Part shown: piece after piece, positions 45,226 through 55,076 of the stretch | Layout: the number at the start of each line of letters is the position of its first letter | How positions within the stretch are numbered: the first letter of the stretch is position 1 | Assembly: GCA_030867875.1 (NCBI GenBank) | Contig: JAOWCC010000019.1 | Coordinates: 83,542,861 to 83,606,860 of the forward strand | Source: Actinernus sp. WN-2022 | Taxonomy: Eukaryota > Cnidaria > Anthozoa > Actiniaria > Actinernidae | Length of the DNA stretch: 64,000 nucleotides | Direction: 5' to 3' | Position numbers and translations under genes: made by a program | The notes under the pieces: generated by a model | Database searches by the model: none | Seen by the model: the letters and a program-made list of their open reading frames with translations, nothing else | Told to the model about the DNA's origin: nothing

Positions 45226-45440
45226 TGGGGAGCTGGCGTGGCGCAATGGTTAAGCACCTCGCCTCTCACCTCTGTGGCCTGGGTTCGATTGCCGATTGCA
45301 GCACCATATATGAGTTGAGTTTGTTGGTATCTCACCTTTGCTCTGAGGGTTTTTCTCTGGTTTTCCTCCCAGGTTCCACAAAAACCAACATTCTAAATTC
45401 CAATTTGATCAGGCCCTGACTTTGATCAGCCCCTATGGTT
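45226..45440 (+). mobile_element. tRNA-derived SINE
   Basis: The head has RNA polymerase III promoter boxes: A box TGGCGCAATGG (about 45238-45248) and B box GGTTCGATTGC (about 45283-45293), at tRNA-like spacing. A unique body with CTCTGAGGGTTTTTCTCTGG follows. The end GACTTTGATCAGCCCCTAT is also found near 3763, next to the LINE fragment. The cloverleaf is degraded, so this is a SINE and not a tRNA gene. Confidence 0.75.
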
Positions 45441-46454
45441 GTTTCAGGTCTCGTTAGAAATTCAGAGTTTTTTATTTTATTTGCAATGTTTTCTATCTGA
45501 GGTCATCATATGTCTAATTTATGCATAGGGTCCAAAGGGCTCCAGGCTTATAAAGTGCATAAATTAAGCCCAAATTAGTTATTTGATATTGATTGTACAT
45601 GAAGTGGATAGTCCAAAATAGTAGAATATTTCTTGATTTGGGTGTTGCATCTATGAGATATAAAGGTTTATATTTCCAGTATGCTAATTGACATTTGCTG
45701 AATTTCTTTGTGCTTGTGAATTAATCTATTTTCTAATTTAGATTTTTGTTTTGTAAAATCACTGACAAGTTAGAATTTAAAAATCGGTAATTTGTCTAGC
45801 CAGCATGCTTTTGTATAATAAGTGTGTCAGTGGTTACATCACTCATTGGCATAAGGACCCACCTTCTCATAATTGTATTTCTTATTATTCCTTGTTACTA
45901 TACATTTACATCAACTTATGAGAAAATAAATGTTATTGTTGTTATTAATGGCATCAAATGCAGTAGTAAATGGCCCGATTCCTCAGTTCTTGGATTTGAC
46001 TGTTCCAGGTCAGCATCCGGCACTTTCACTCGGTCAGGAGAATTATTTAAGATTTATTCGGGAACGAAAATTAATCTTGCTGCGACCCCAATGATAGAAA
46101 AAAACGAGTGGAAATCACATGTGTCTTTGTGACCTGCCATTATAAGTTTCAGACTCCTTCAAGATGTAGAAAATGAACACTAGTACAGTGCTCACTAATA
46201 TTTGAAAATGGTGGTCTAGCTGTAGTTTACAACCCCGAAAATAATTATTGTATTGAGAATTTAGCCTGAATTTCAGCCATCTCCTCTTGTTCATTATTGA
46301 TTACTCAAAAATCAAACAAATCTAGATGACTTTATTTCACATGTAGAATGACACATTCCCTAAATATTCACAAGGAATAGCAACATTACATGTATGTAGA
46401 ATTACTACTCAAATTTCAAACATTGCACTTCAATCAACAAGACCAGGAGCCCAT
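45441..46454. other. No gene recognised
   Basis: About 1 kb of AT-rich sequence with one unremarkable 102-codon frame at 45824-46132 that lacks domains or clear exon boundaries. Confidence 0.4.
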
Positions 46455-46741
46455 TACCAGGAGCGTACCTATGTGATGGGTAGCGCCCACATCACAGTAG
46501 ACGATGTGGCTATTTATAGTCACGAAGTTCTGGTATGCGATTACGTTGTCTTTTGTTCTCTTGCGCTTTAGTATTTTCAGCAGTTTGAACCGTGTTAATT
46601 ACAATTTTTCAGTGCATCCTGCATGATTGGTTAAAAGTGACGGCCTTTGTTTCTTCTCGCGGGAAACACAAAGCTAAAAATAGCTACATCATCTGTTCTG
46701 CTGTTGGACAGACCTAATCTGGGAGATGCACGCTCCTGGTA
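46455..46741. mobile_element. 287-bp MITE
   Basis: TACCAGGAGCGT (46455-46466) is inverted at 46730-46741. The interior is the reverse complement of 43150-43360. No coding potential. Confidence 0.6.
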
Positions 46742-46799
46742 GTGGGATCCTGACAGCACCCATACCAAGTAATTATCACAAGAGCATCAGTAGTGAACC

Positions 46800-46915
46800 A
46801 ATTCTCTGGCTCCCCTAGCACAAACAATGTATGACAAAATATGCTAGAACTCCATGTATTCAATACCTAGGCCTAGATGGCCCGAGTCCAGGCCACTCAG
46901 GGCCTCTTGTTTACA
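46800..46915. repeat. Dispersed repeat, inverted copy at 62.55-62.66 kb
   Basis: TAGCACAAACAATGTATGAC, AGAACTCCATGTATT and GGCCACTCAGGGCCTCTTGT are found in reverse complement at 62550-62660. The CCACTC/CTCGGGCC words relate it to the 40.4 and 40.7-kb repeats. Confidence 0.7.
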
Positions 46916-47239
46916 TAAGTAAAAGTACGGGTATCCCAGAATAACTAAAAAAGCTAATCTAGCTAGTGTGGCCATTAAGTTCAAGTGAAGATGACGGGGA
47001 AGATGCCCTGAGGACAGCTGGTAGAATTAAATTGCTAAGTTTTAGGTACATGAACTAACACAGATACAAACATAAATAGGGGTATGAAAATAAATAGTAG
47101 TTGTGGATAATGTGTGAAGAAGACAGAACCGATACTACGGTATAGTATTTAGGGTAGAATGTATGTTAGTATGATGGAGAGGGTGGACAGAAGTATAGGT
47201 AGGATTTGCATATAGCCAGATTAATATTTAAGTAGCTCA
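46916..47239. other. No gene recognised
   Basis: Probably the 3' flank or 3' UTR of the adjacent LINE remnant; no distinct feature. Confidence 0.35.
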
Positions 47240-48180
47240 TTTTTCAATTTTCTTTTCAGGGCGTTTATTCTTAGGGTTTTATTGATATAATCAATAGTAT
47301 TCCAAACTTTAACTCCTGCAAATCTGATATCGGCGTTTCTGCCGAGTTCCGGATGACCATCTAATTCTAGAAAGTGTTCATCCTCTCTTCAGGTACTGAT
47401 AGTATCTCCATGCGCTGTAACAATAGGAGTGATGGTTGGATTCGAATGCCATCGGCATAGCACGTATAGCACTCGCTGCAAATGTTGGCGCACTCTACTG
47501 AAAACCACCTGCGGCGGTTAATAAGATAGGTAGGTAGATAGAGCTCTGCAAGCTTGTGTTCATCAGAAACGATATCGTTGAATAATTTGCTAGATAAACC
47601 ATCCCGTCTGGCAAAAAGAGTAGGAAGGCCAGCCTTATCAGTTGCGTCATTGCGCTCTATCTCATCCGATAAATATTGTGGCAGACCTGTCACTATGTTA
47701 CAACTGACACGCATATTCAAGGACTAATCTGATACTACCGCAGTAAAAGCGAACTAAGTCCACAGTTGACCACGTCAGATTGTTTCAGTTGACTAAGAAG
47801 GTAGAGTCGTTTTGCAGCTTTCAGTGGTCCACATGATCGTTCCATTTCAAGTCATTTCTAATCGTAACGCCCAGGATACTCAGGATTTTGGCAGTAGCTA
47901 CTCTCTCAAAAGGTAGGCCACTACCGGGTTATAAAATGGTGGGGTGCTCTTGGAGGAAACGACCAGCGCTTTGCATTTAACTGGGTTCAGCTGGAAGTTC
48001 ATGGTTTTCCCCAGACCAACTGGAAATGTGATTGATAGCTTCTTGCAGAGTACTTTACCCAGATTTCGGAACAACTACTTCAGAAATAGTAGTATCGTCT
48101 GCAAATTTCCACATGCATGGATGAGGACTCTTCTGGTTAGCTGAGGTCATTTACCATCGCCAGGAACAACCAGGGCCCAA
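47240..48180 (-). pseudogene. Degenerate LINE reverse-transcriptase 3' fragment
   Basis: Minus-strand fragments in several frames carry the order of a LINE C-terminal half. LGPWLFLAMVNDL (about 48160) comes first, then a thumb-like block near 47880 (ILGVTIRNDLKWNDHV in a broken frame). GLPTLFARRDGLSSKLFNDI and SDEHKLAELYLP (about 47620-47540) follow. The last motif is the familiar AGL-sL--RR--L----F--I---H-L--LLP of animal LINEs. Many frame breaks show it is old. Confidence 0.7.
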
Positions 48181-49157
48181 CTCCAATTTTACGTTTTGCA
48201 TCAAAATTTCATAAAATTATTACATATTGTATAGTTATATTTCACAAGTAAGATAACATATTCGCGTCCGATCGCTCACCAGTACCGTCTTAAATAATAT
48301 ACTTACAAAGCTTATCTTATCAGTTTATGCCGATAATTGAAATAACTTCTCATCAATTGATTAGCTTTGAGAAGACGCGCGTGCGCACGAAGTAGCTGTT
48401 AATGCCACGTGGTACATGTTGCCACGACGACACCACCCTCGACTTCGCGAGAACCTTTGATTGCAGTCAACACAAAACACACACCAGGAACGTGCGATCA
48501 AAGTGGCGACGTGTTTTTTTTGGGGGGAAAACTACCCACCCACCCCTCCCTTGGATATGCATCATTCTATTAATGTTATCCATTAAAGGTTAGGGTGAAG
48601 TGTGGGGGAGGGGTGGGGGTTTCCCAGAAACCGTGATTGATCCTGTTTGCATTGGGCTACTGTCAACCATTCCATCATGCATTCCGTCGAATTTCGCACA
48701 AATGTGCGTAAACAACATGGCGTCGTGAGGGAAGAAGTGATGGAATACTGCAGTTTTCCGCTTAAAGAAAAGGCCAAAAACGATTTCTCTGTTGTCTCCT
48801 CATTTAACATGAGATAAACTATACTATCGTTATCAGCAGGATTTCTAAGTGGTAAAGTGCACGATTATCCTTTAAGGACAACTGAGATACAGTCGTTACC
48901 TCAAACAACGAACTAGTTCCTGTTACGTTATTGTTAGGTTCAGGGTTGATAAAGCTTCATGATGCTTACGAATGCTTCCAAAACGAACATAACCGAGTCG
49001 CTCCTTCCCTCAGGACCCTGTGTTCTTTTCGAGCCTGTTTACCCAAATTGCTATCCATGATGCACCTTACATATCACTAGAACCCATTCCTTTCCTAAAT
49101 GTGGTTTTGGGACTGATCGCAATGAAAACGGTGGTAAGTTGATACCCTGAAGGAAAT
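48181..49157. other. No gene recognised
   Basis: Nothing supported beyond short frames. Confidence 0.4.
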
Positions 49158-50138
49158 CTAGGGTGTATTCGTTTGGGAAAATCTAAGTGATCCGGATTAC
49201 ATGGATTTCCAGTTCTCACACGAAATCCGAAAAGGGATTTGTTGCTACGGCAACTGTCTAATCCGTCTAAATTAAATTGGTCACTATCAAAAATGGCACA
49301 CTGGCGAAGAGCACTCGCTGCGCTCTTTCTTATTTTTGATGAGTTTTTTGATACTGAAATAGATGCAGATATTTTGAATGAGTGTGATGACAATGGAGCT
49401 GTTCTTTTGCTTCTCATGCAAAGTAACCAATGGACGAACCGAGTGCGAATATCATTGTATTTTGAAGAGGTTGTACCACACTACCGTCCGTCTGTTTCCG
49501 TATGTCTCACGGGTCAATTCTTCTTGCTCTTTGTCTAGAGCTACCTCAGCATCAAACCAACGGAGGCAGGGCCCTAGTAGATTTAAGAAAGCAGATTCTT
49601 ATTACAGTTTGGATACTAGGTAATCCCGAGTGCACGAGGTCAGTGTCAGATCGATTGTCACAACATCCCCGGACTGCTTTTGAAGTTTATCACCGAGTCT
49701 GCAAGGTAATCGCAGATCGTTTGGGGCCGAGATTCATCCATTTTCCAGAGGGTCAGGGGGTAAGAGAAACGCTCGATCAATTTGAAGAGAAACGAGGATT
49801 CCCAGGTGTAATAGATGGCTGCCATATTCCTGTTCAAGCGCCTATATATTGAGGACCATGAACAATACATATATAAATCGAAACAGATGCGTGCGCACAG
49901 CATTACCGATGAATACTGCTGTTCATTAGTACTAATTACTAATCCGTTTTCGGATTTCCCCCAAAAAAAAACAAAGACAGAAATCCGGATTTGGATTAAC
50001 CCACGAAATCCTTCTCAGAGATGGATTTCTTGGATCATGCTAAAGTCGAAATCCGTTTTCGGATTTGCCAAACGAACACGAAATCCGTTTTCGGATCTCG
50101 AAATCCGAAAACGGATTTCCCAAACGAATACACCCCTA
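49158..50138 (+). mobile_element. PIF/Harbinger element with partial transposase (0.98 kb)
   Basis: CTA is duplicated at 49158-49160 and 50136-50138. The TIRs start GGGTGTATTCGTTTGGGAAA and match the inverted right end (CCCAAACGAATACACCC). Subterminal AATCCGTTTTCGGATTT words repeat several times on the right side (49945-50120). A 3-bp duplication and the encoded transposase scrap place it in PIF/Harbinger. Confidence 0.85.
49239..49920 (+). pseudogene. HARBI1-like nuclease/transposase, truncated
   Basis: Read in two or three frames. The first is an N-terminal segment near 49290-49500 (MAHWRRALAALFLIF, a hydrophobic/acidic start). Next, 49560-49850 has KQILITVWILGNPECTRSVS and FEVYHRVCKVIADRL, then FEEKRGFPGVIDGCHIPV. 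A short frame-shifted EDHEQYIYKSKQMRAHSI follows. PGVI-(D)G-HI is the first catalytic aspartate region of Harbinger DDE nucleases, and the HEQYI-KKQMHSI-like tail comes next. The second Asp and the Glu are deleted, so the enzyme is dead. Confidence 0.8.
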
Positions 50139-50735
50139 GTTGGTTTCTCCGCTGGGACTTATCTACACTAGATCGATTTCAACAAATGTCTCACAGGTCT
50201 TACGGACAAGAGAGGCCAAATAAGAGAACAGTTTCCGCACGGTGTCAAATTAAACTGACGGCGACCTTCGTCTACAGGAAGCATAAATAAATCACTGAGA
50301 AATTATAGACAGGTTCTAGTTGTCTCTTGTTTATTGCTATTGTCAGGACTGAATTGGCCACTTTAGAAACGAAAAAAGGACTGGGTCGAGTTCGTAATGT
50401 CAATTTCATTATAATTTAATCAAAAAATGAGCTCCATCACAAGAAAGAACACACCAAAATTAGTAAGTTTGATGAGTTTGGTGACGTTTCGTTCGATATT
50501 TACTCTGTGGTGAGCTTTCAAAAATCGCAAAATAAGAGACGTTTGTATGGATTGGAGGGACAAGCGGCCCTTGAGATGGAGTTCATTTTTAACTCGTGGA
50601 TGCGCGCATGCGCAGGAACGAGTTTTTGCGTGAGGTGGGCGAATGATGGCTAGCTAGCTAGCCTGCGTAGCTTGGCTTTCCGAGAAAAGGGAAGAGGAGG
50701 GGACTGGTGTCAAATTTCGTGCTAGTATAAACTTT
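50139..50735. other. No gene recognised
   Basis: No supported feature except the segment 50705-50735, which resembles 54090-54120 and marks the target unit of the next element. Confidence 0.4.
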
Positions 50736-51005
50736 GATCGATCAGGAACACCCAACGGTAAAACTTCATAAAAACAAACATTCTGATGTTTTTTATAACA
50801 AATCAGATGTATTTAAACATATTTAAGGGAATTGTTTTTCAGCTGGCAGACGAACAGCTGTTCTGCAGCACCAGCCAGCCTAAAGTTCATGAAGAATTTC
50901 TAAATTTCCCAGCTGAAATATTTAAGTGCAGAATTTGCCAGCAGCAAAACATTTTTTTACATATAGCCCAGCTGAAAAATACAAGTGAAGAATATGCCAG
51001 CTAAT

Positions 51006-52281
51006 AAAAATGCACGATATCTATTCTAATACTGGTATGATCAATTAAAAGTCAATTAAGCTATACTAACGGCCGTGAGCCACGAGTAGCAGCTGACGTT
51101 TCAAGCGTTTAAACACAAGCAACATACGCAGACTCAGTGACTGATCATTAGCGGCGCTTGTTCTACTCACTGATGTGATCACTGAGTTTCCGTATGTTAC
51201 TTGTGCTGATGTCGCTAGTGTGAACCAGCCGGTCGTAACACTCGAAATATCAGCTGCTACTATACTTTTAGCTGATTGTATCAGTATTTATCTCCCACCA
51301 ACGCAGATCAGTTTCATTTTAGCAGTTCAAATATCCAAAGAATCTTTCGAGAACCAGATATTGTCTGATAATCATGATTTTTCTTTCTGAAAACAAAAAT
51401 AGTGGAAACTGTAGTAATTTACAGTACCAATACAGCAGTAAAAGTGAATCAAGACAAAACTTCAAAGCCGCTTGAAATGTTTAATGTGTACTTTCATATC
51501 GTTTAGGTGTTTCCCAAACACTTAGTATCGAGGAAGAAACTGAGAGATTCACAAGTGAAAATTTCCACTTTCGCATAACTTAGTATATTTTATAATATAT
51601 GAACCGCGTGGGACCACGCCTTCATCGATGCAGCAGTCCGTGCTAAACTGCATTGTGGTAAAGAAAAATGCATGATTCACTGCTCGCTTGATGTGTTTTG
51701 TGCAAACAAGCCTACTGTAATGACCGAGTGCTGATTGTGCTTTTGATTTAAAGTGCTAACGGAAACTGCTTTTGAGCCGATTTTCAGCGCATTGAAAGAT
51801 ACAGCTAGATAGTTTATTTAAAAACTGAAAACACCACGCAGTGAAACGATACTGAATTGCGTGTCTTTACAAAGTTGATTAATAAACTGAGGGTACAAAG
51901 GTTGCACATTTCTAAGCACTGATCATAGTGAATACCCGGATATATGATGATATAACCGGCCTCTTTTGAGTTAGCTCAATATATCGTTTTCACTCCATCC
52001 CCAGAGATTCAAATAACAAAGGGCATGGCGGCCATGTTGGTGTACCTAACAAAAGACGCTAACGAGGAATCTTTTGTTGTTGTCATCCAACATGGCGGCC
52101 ATGACGTCACATGCACACCAGCAATAGCGGCGGAAGGATAGTGAAAGAATAATGAAAAACTTGGCAACTGTACTCAAGTACAGGTCTGACGCAGGTACAA
52201 TAAAATGCGATAATATCCGAGGCTGGAACCTTTGCGCGATGAAATTGTACAATAAAGTACATTCGTTTGTAAGCTCTCTTA
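51006..52281. other. No gene recognised (core of 2.9-kb element)
   Basis: No transposase-like motif on either strand. The short frames present lack domains. Confidence 0.4.
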
Positions 52282-52401
52282 GGCCCAGTCCAAACGCCGT
52301 ACTTTCCATGAAATTACTAAATTACTACAAAAGAAGCCGCCTCATTATCAATCGTTTGATATGAGAACGGCTCATGGAAGGTACGGCGTTTGAACTGGGC
52401 C
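52282..52401. repeat. 120-bp fold-back element
   Basis: GGCCCAGTCCAAACGCCGTA continues to 52311. It is inverted at 52372-52401 (TCATGGAAGGTACGGCGTTT GAACTGGGCC) with two or three mismatches. Confidence 0.8.
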
Positions 52402-52409
52402 GGCTAAAT

Positions 52410-52570
52410 GTAGGAAACGTGTTCATTCCATTTCAGGTCATTGCTAATTGTTAACCCTAAAATTTTAGCGTGCCTTACAATATCGAGCTGTCCACTGTTA
52501 ATGTTAACACTAAGACATGTTTTCGGGACTTTCCCAACATGAATATTGACATTATATATATTGGTGAAAA
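52410..52570 (-). pseudogene. Short LINE reverse-transcriptase fragment
   Basis: The minus strand reads KTCLSVNINSGQLDI then AKILGLTISNDLKWNEH, the block after the RT palm in CR1/jockey-like LINEs. It is similar to the same block at 47.88 kb and abuts the fold-back element. Only about 50 codons remain. Confidence 0.65.
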
Positions 52571-52584
52571 TAAAAGAAACGATA

Positions 52585-52840
52585 AATGATTTTAAAAAGA
52601 GTTATGAAACTAGAAGGAGTCTCAGTAATAATCGGGGGACACAGATTCCTCGGTCGAATTGGAATTTTATTGGAATTTAGGAGGGATGAAAAACTGGACA
52701 CCCCGAAAAACTCTCGGATCTACTACTTCAATATTTCACTTATTGCCGCTCAATATGGAACGTACCGGTACACCACAATGTGTTTTGTAGTTGAAAATAA
52801 AACCCATATGATTCCTCTCTCCGAGTCAGACATCAGATGA
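52585..52840 (+). other. Unassigned 84-codon open frame
   Basis: Open frame starting MILKRVMKLEGVSVIIGG with a Tyr-rich end. No domain is recognised and there are no splice signals at the ends. Probably chance. Confidence 0.15.
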
Positions 52841-52913
52841 TGAAGCAACAATAACGAACGCTATGATTTCAGAGACAGAGATTTATCTCGCTACGTTTAT
52901 TGAGGGTCTCAAT

Positions 52914-53140
52914 GGGGGGGGGGGGGGTCTACATGTCAGTTGTCAGTTAAAATTTTGGCCATTTGTCAGTTGTCAGTTAGCCCTAATTAATCATTACTAG
53001 AGAAAATTTACAATGTTTGACCCACAAAACCAAATTTGTCAGTTGTCAGTTATTTTGTGGTTGTCAGTTGTCAGTAAAAAAATGGTCATTTGTCAGTTGT
53101 CAGTTATTTTTAAGGCCGTTTGTCAGTAGTCAGTTAACCC
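52914..53140. repeat. G-run followed by GTCAGTT heptamer cluster
   Basis: A run of 14 G (52914-52927) precedes about twelve GTCAGTT heptamers, mostly paired as GTCAGTTGTCAGTT. They are separated by 8-25 bp spacers such as AAAATTTTGGCCATTT. A few copies vary (GTCAGTA, GTCAGTAGTCAGTT). Confidence 0.85.
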
Positions 53141-53440
53141 CATTCAGGCCCTCTTTATTATAGACGAGCGAAGACGCGCCTGGTGGTTTTGAATAAACTT
53201 AGCGAGATAAATATCTGTAGAGACCGAAAACTGTTTTTAAATGATTTCTATATCTCAACACCTTTCAACATTTTAAACCTGTTCCAAGATCGGCTCCAAC
53301 ACTAAATATTGTTCCGATGTTGAAACGGTTTGTACAGGGCTTAACTGAAATATAGAACGCTATATTTTTATTTTAAGAATAAAAACATGAGCTAACCTGC
53401 AGAATTCGGTATTTTTAAAAACCTGTGAAACAACAGGCAC

Positions 53441-53620
53441 GTGCAGAATTTGCCAGCTGAGAAATATCGCTCTGTTATATTATTATTATGTAATTATATC
53501 GGACTGCAGAATTTACCAGCTGACAAATATCGCTCCGTTATATTATTATTTAGTATCAGACTGCAGAATTTGCCAGCCAAGAAATTTCAAAGTGCAGAAT
53601 TTGCCAGCCGAGTGGCCCAG
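53441..53620. repeat. TGCAGAATTTGCCAGC tandem repeats
   Basis: Four copies of GCAGAATTTRCCAGC at about 53442, 53506, 53563 and 53595, the first three separated by a GAAATATCGCTCYGTTATAT spacer. A related copy lies at 50930 on the left side of the same TIR element. Confidence 0.8.
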
Positions 53621-53671
53621 AAGAACAGTTATTTTGCAGAACAGTTCGTTGGGTGTTCCTGATCGATCCCG

Positions 53672-53825
53672 GTGAATCCGAAAATCTCGGCGAAATTACT
53701 GTGTGAAAGCCCTTCGAAACCAGAGAGAGAGAGACCTGTTTCCACAAATTAAACGCCGAGGCCCTCAAAATGATTTTAGGATATTGCTCAATTCTTTTCG
53801 GGTCGATCAAGCGGAGTTTCGTTGC
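53672..53825. repeat. Direct duplication, copy 1 (copy 2 at 54.14-54.29 kb)
   Basis: Shares ATCCGAAAATCTCGG, AAAGCCC, CCTTCGAAACCAGAGAGAGA, CCTGTTTCCACAA, TTAAACGCC and AAAATGATTTTAGGA with 54140-54290 in the same order. Copy 2 retains an unbroken left flank, which identifies copy 1 as the one hit by the 2.9-kb element. Confidence 0.8.
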
Positions 53826-54139
53826 CTATAATATTTTGTCGACTATCATATTTACCGCTCACCCGTCGCTTCCGAACGTCATCAGTACTATAAACAGAGA
53901 ATAATAATAATTATGAAAAGAGAGGTTTCTCCCCTCGGTTTTATTTTTCCCTGCAGAGAGAGAGAGAGAGATCATGCATCTGCTACAGGCAATCTCGTTG
54001 CTGGTGCCAGAGAACCAGTTCAAGAGAGAACAGTGAACGAATAACAGCTCGCTTGAATAGGAAATTATTATCATGCAGTCTCGGCGGCTTTGTTTGTCAA
54101 ATTTCGTGCGAGTATAAACTTCAAATGATTAACCCGGTG

Positions 54140-54290
54140 GATCCGAAAATCTCGGTAAAATCACTGTCTAAAAGCCCGAATTCCGCCCTTCGAAACCAGA
54201 GAGAGACCTGTTTCCACAAGTTAAACGCCAAAGCCCTGAAAATGATTTTAGGAAACTGTTCTTCAAGTGGAGTTTTGTTCCAAATTGTAT
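54140..54290. repeat. Direct duplication, copy 2
   Basis: Second copy of the segment at 53672. Its upstream part (54090-54139) matches the sequence left of the 2.9-kb element at 50705-50735, so it represents the uninterrupted arrangement. Confidence 0.8.
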
Positions 54291-54800
54291 AGTCACGTAA
54301 GCCAGCCACGGTGTTCAAAAACCCAAATCGGCTCAAAGATAGTAGGTACTCGAACTAAGCGCTAATATATCTTTACGTATAAAGATTAATGGTCAGAATA
54401 GCTTCTCCATGTTGTAGGTGGAAATCGTGGACACACACGGACAATTGTTTCCTTTCGCCGAGGACGAACGAGACTGGCATCCATCAGAGAACTACCGGCC
54501 ACCTGAAATAAAACTAAAATTGCATGACCAAATAATTTAAAACACTTAAATAAGAGGCTCAATAGGAAGAGCAATAAAAAAGGTTCAACCTAGTATGATT
54601 TTTTTGACGACAGCTGGAAGGATGGCAGAGATGAAGAAAAGATTAAAACCACTACCATAAAACTCTGGATTTCGATGGCATCGAAAATGGCCGCTATGCT
54701 ATGTGAGCGCGCTAAGCACTGTGGGTGAGACGGCCCCTTTAACTATAGTAAACCAGCCAAACTATGGTTAAGAATTTTTTGCTATAGTTAAAATAGTAAT
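54291..54800. other. No gene recognised; ACTATAG motifs at end
   Basis: No coding feature. TTAACTATAGTAAACC at about 54738 and GCTATAGTTAAA at 54781 recall the cluster at 61080-61225 on the other side of the DIRS element. Confidence 0.4.
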
Positions 54801-55076
54801 CTATTCCAACTGCATCCTACTCCACATGGGCATACGGGTTAGTTACGGGCAAAGCGAGTCCTATGTCAGGGGCCGGGCCCCTTAGACCCCAACTGAAAGT
54901 ATCCCACAATATGGGTAATTTCCCTATCCACCTTACCCGTAACTCAAATCCCCTACCCATAACTTCCTTCCAAAATGGAAGAGATCATCCTGTCGAGCAT
55001 GCAAACGGTAACCCATAGATAGAACTAAGCTGTGAAAAAAGGCTTAAAGCCCACTACGTTGTTCAGTTTACGAAAC

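Larger units (their letters stand above)
50736..53668. mobile_element. 2.9-kb TIR element, GATCGATC duplication
   Basis: GATCGATC occurs at 50736-50743 and 53661-53668. Just inside, AGGAACACCCAACG (50744) is inverted at the right end (to 53660). The left flank (CAAATTTCGTGCTAGTATAA ACTT) and right flank (CCGGTGAATCCGAAAATCTC) are adjacent in the related segment at 54090-54165, which lacks the insert. An 8-bp duplication fits hAT-like elements, but GATCGATC is itself palindromic and could belong to the TIR. TGCAGAATTTGCCAGC words lie near both ends. No transposase is seen inside. Confidence 0.7.

Noticed and set aside
45226..45310. tRNA gene
   Set aside because: A and B boxes are present, but the acceptor and anticodon stems do not pair convincingly, and a SINE body follows.
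49067..49417. 116-codon minus-strand frame over the Harbinger left end
   Set aside because: Antisense to the transposase remnant, covering the TIR; no independent support.
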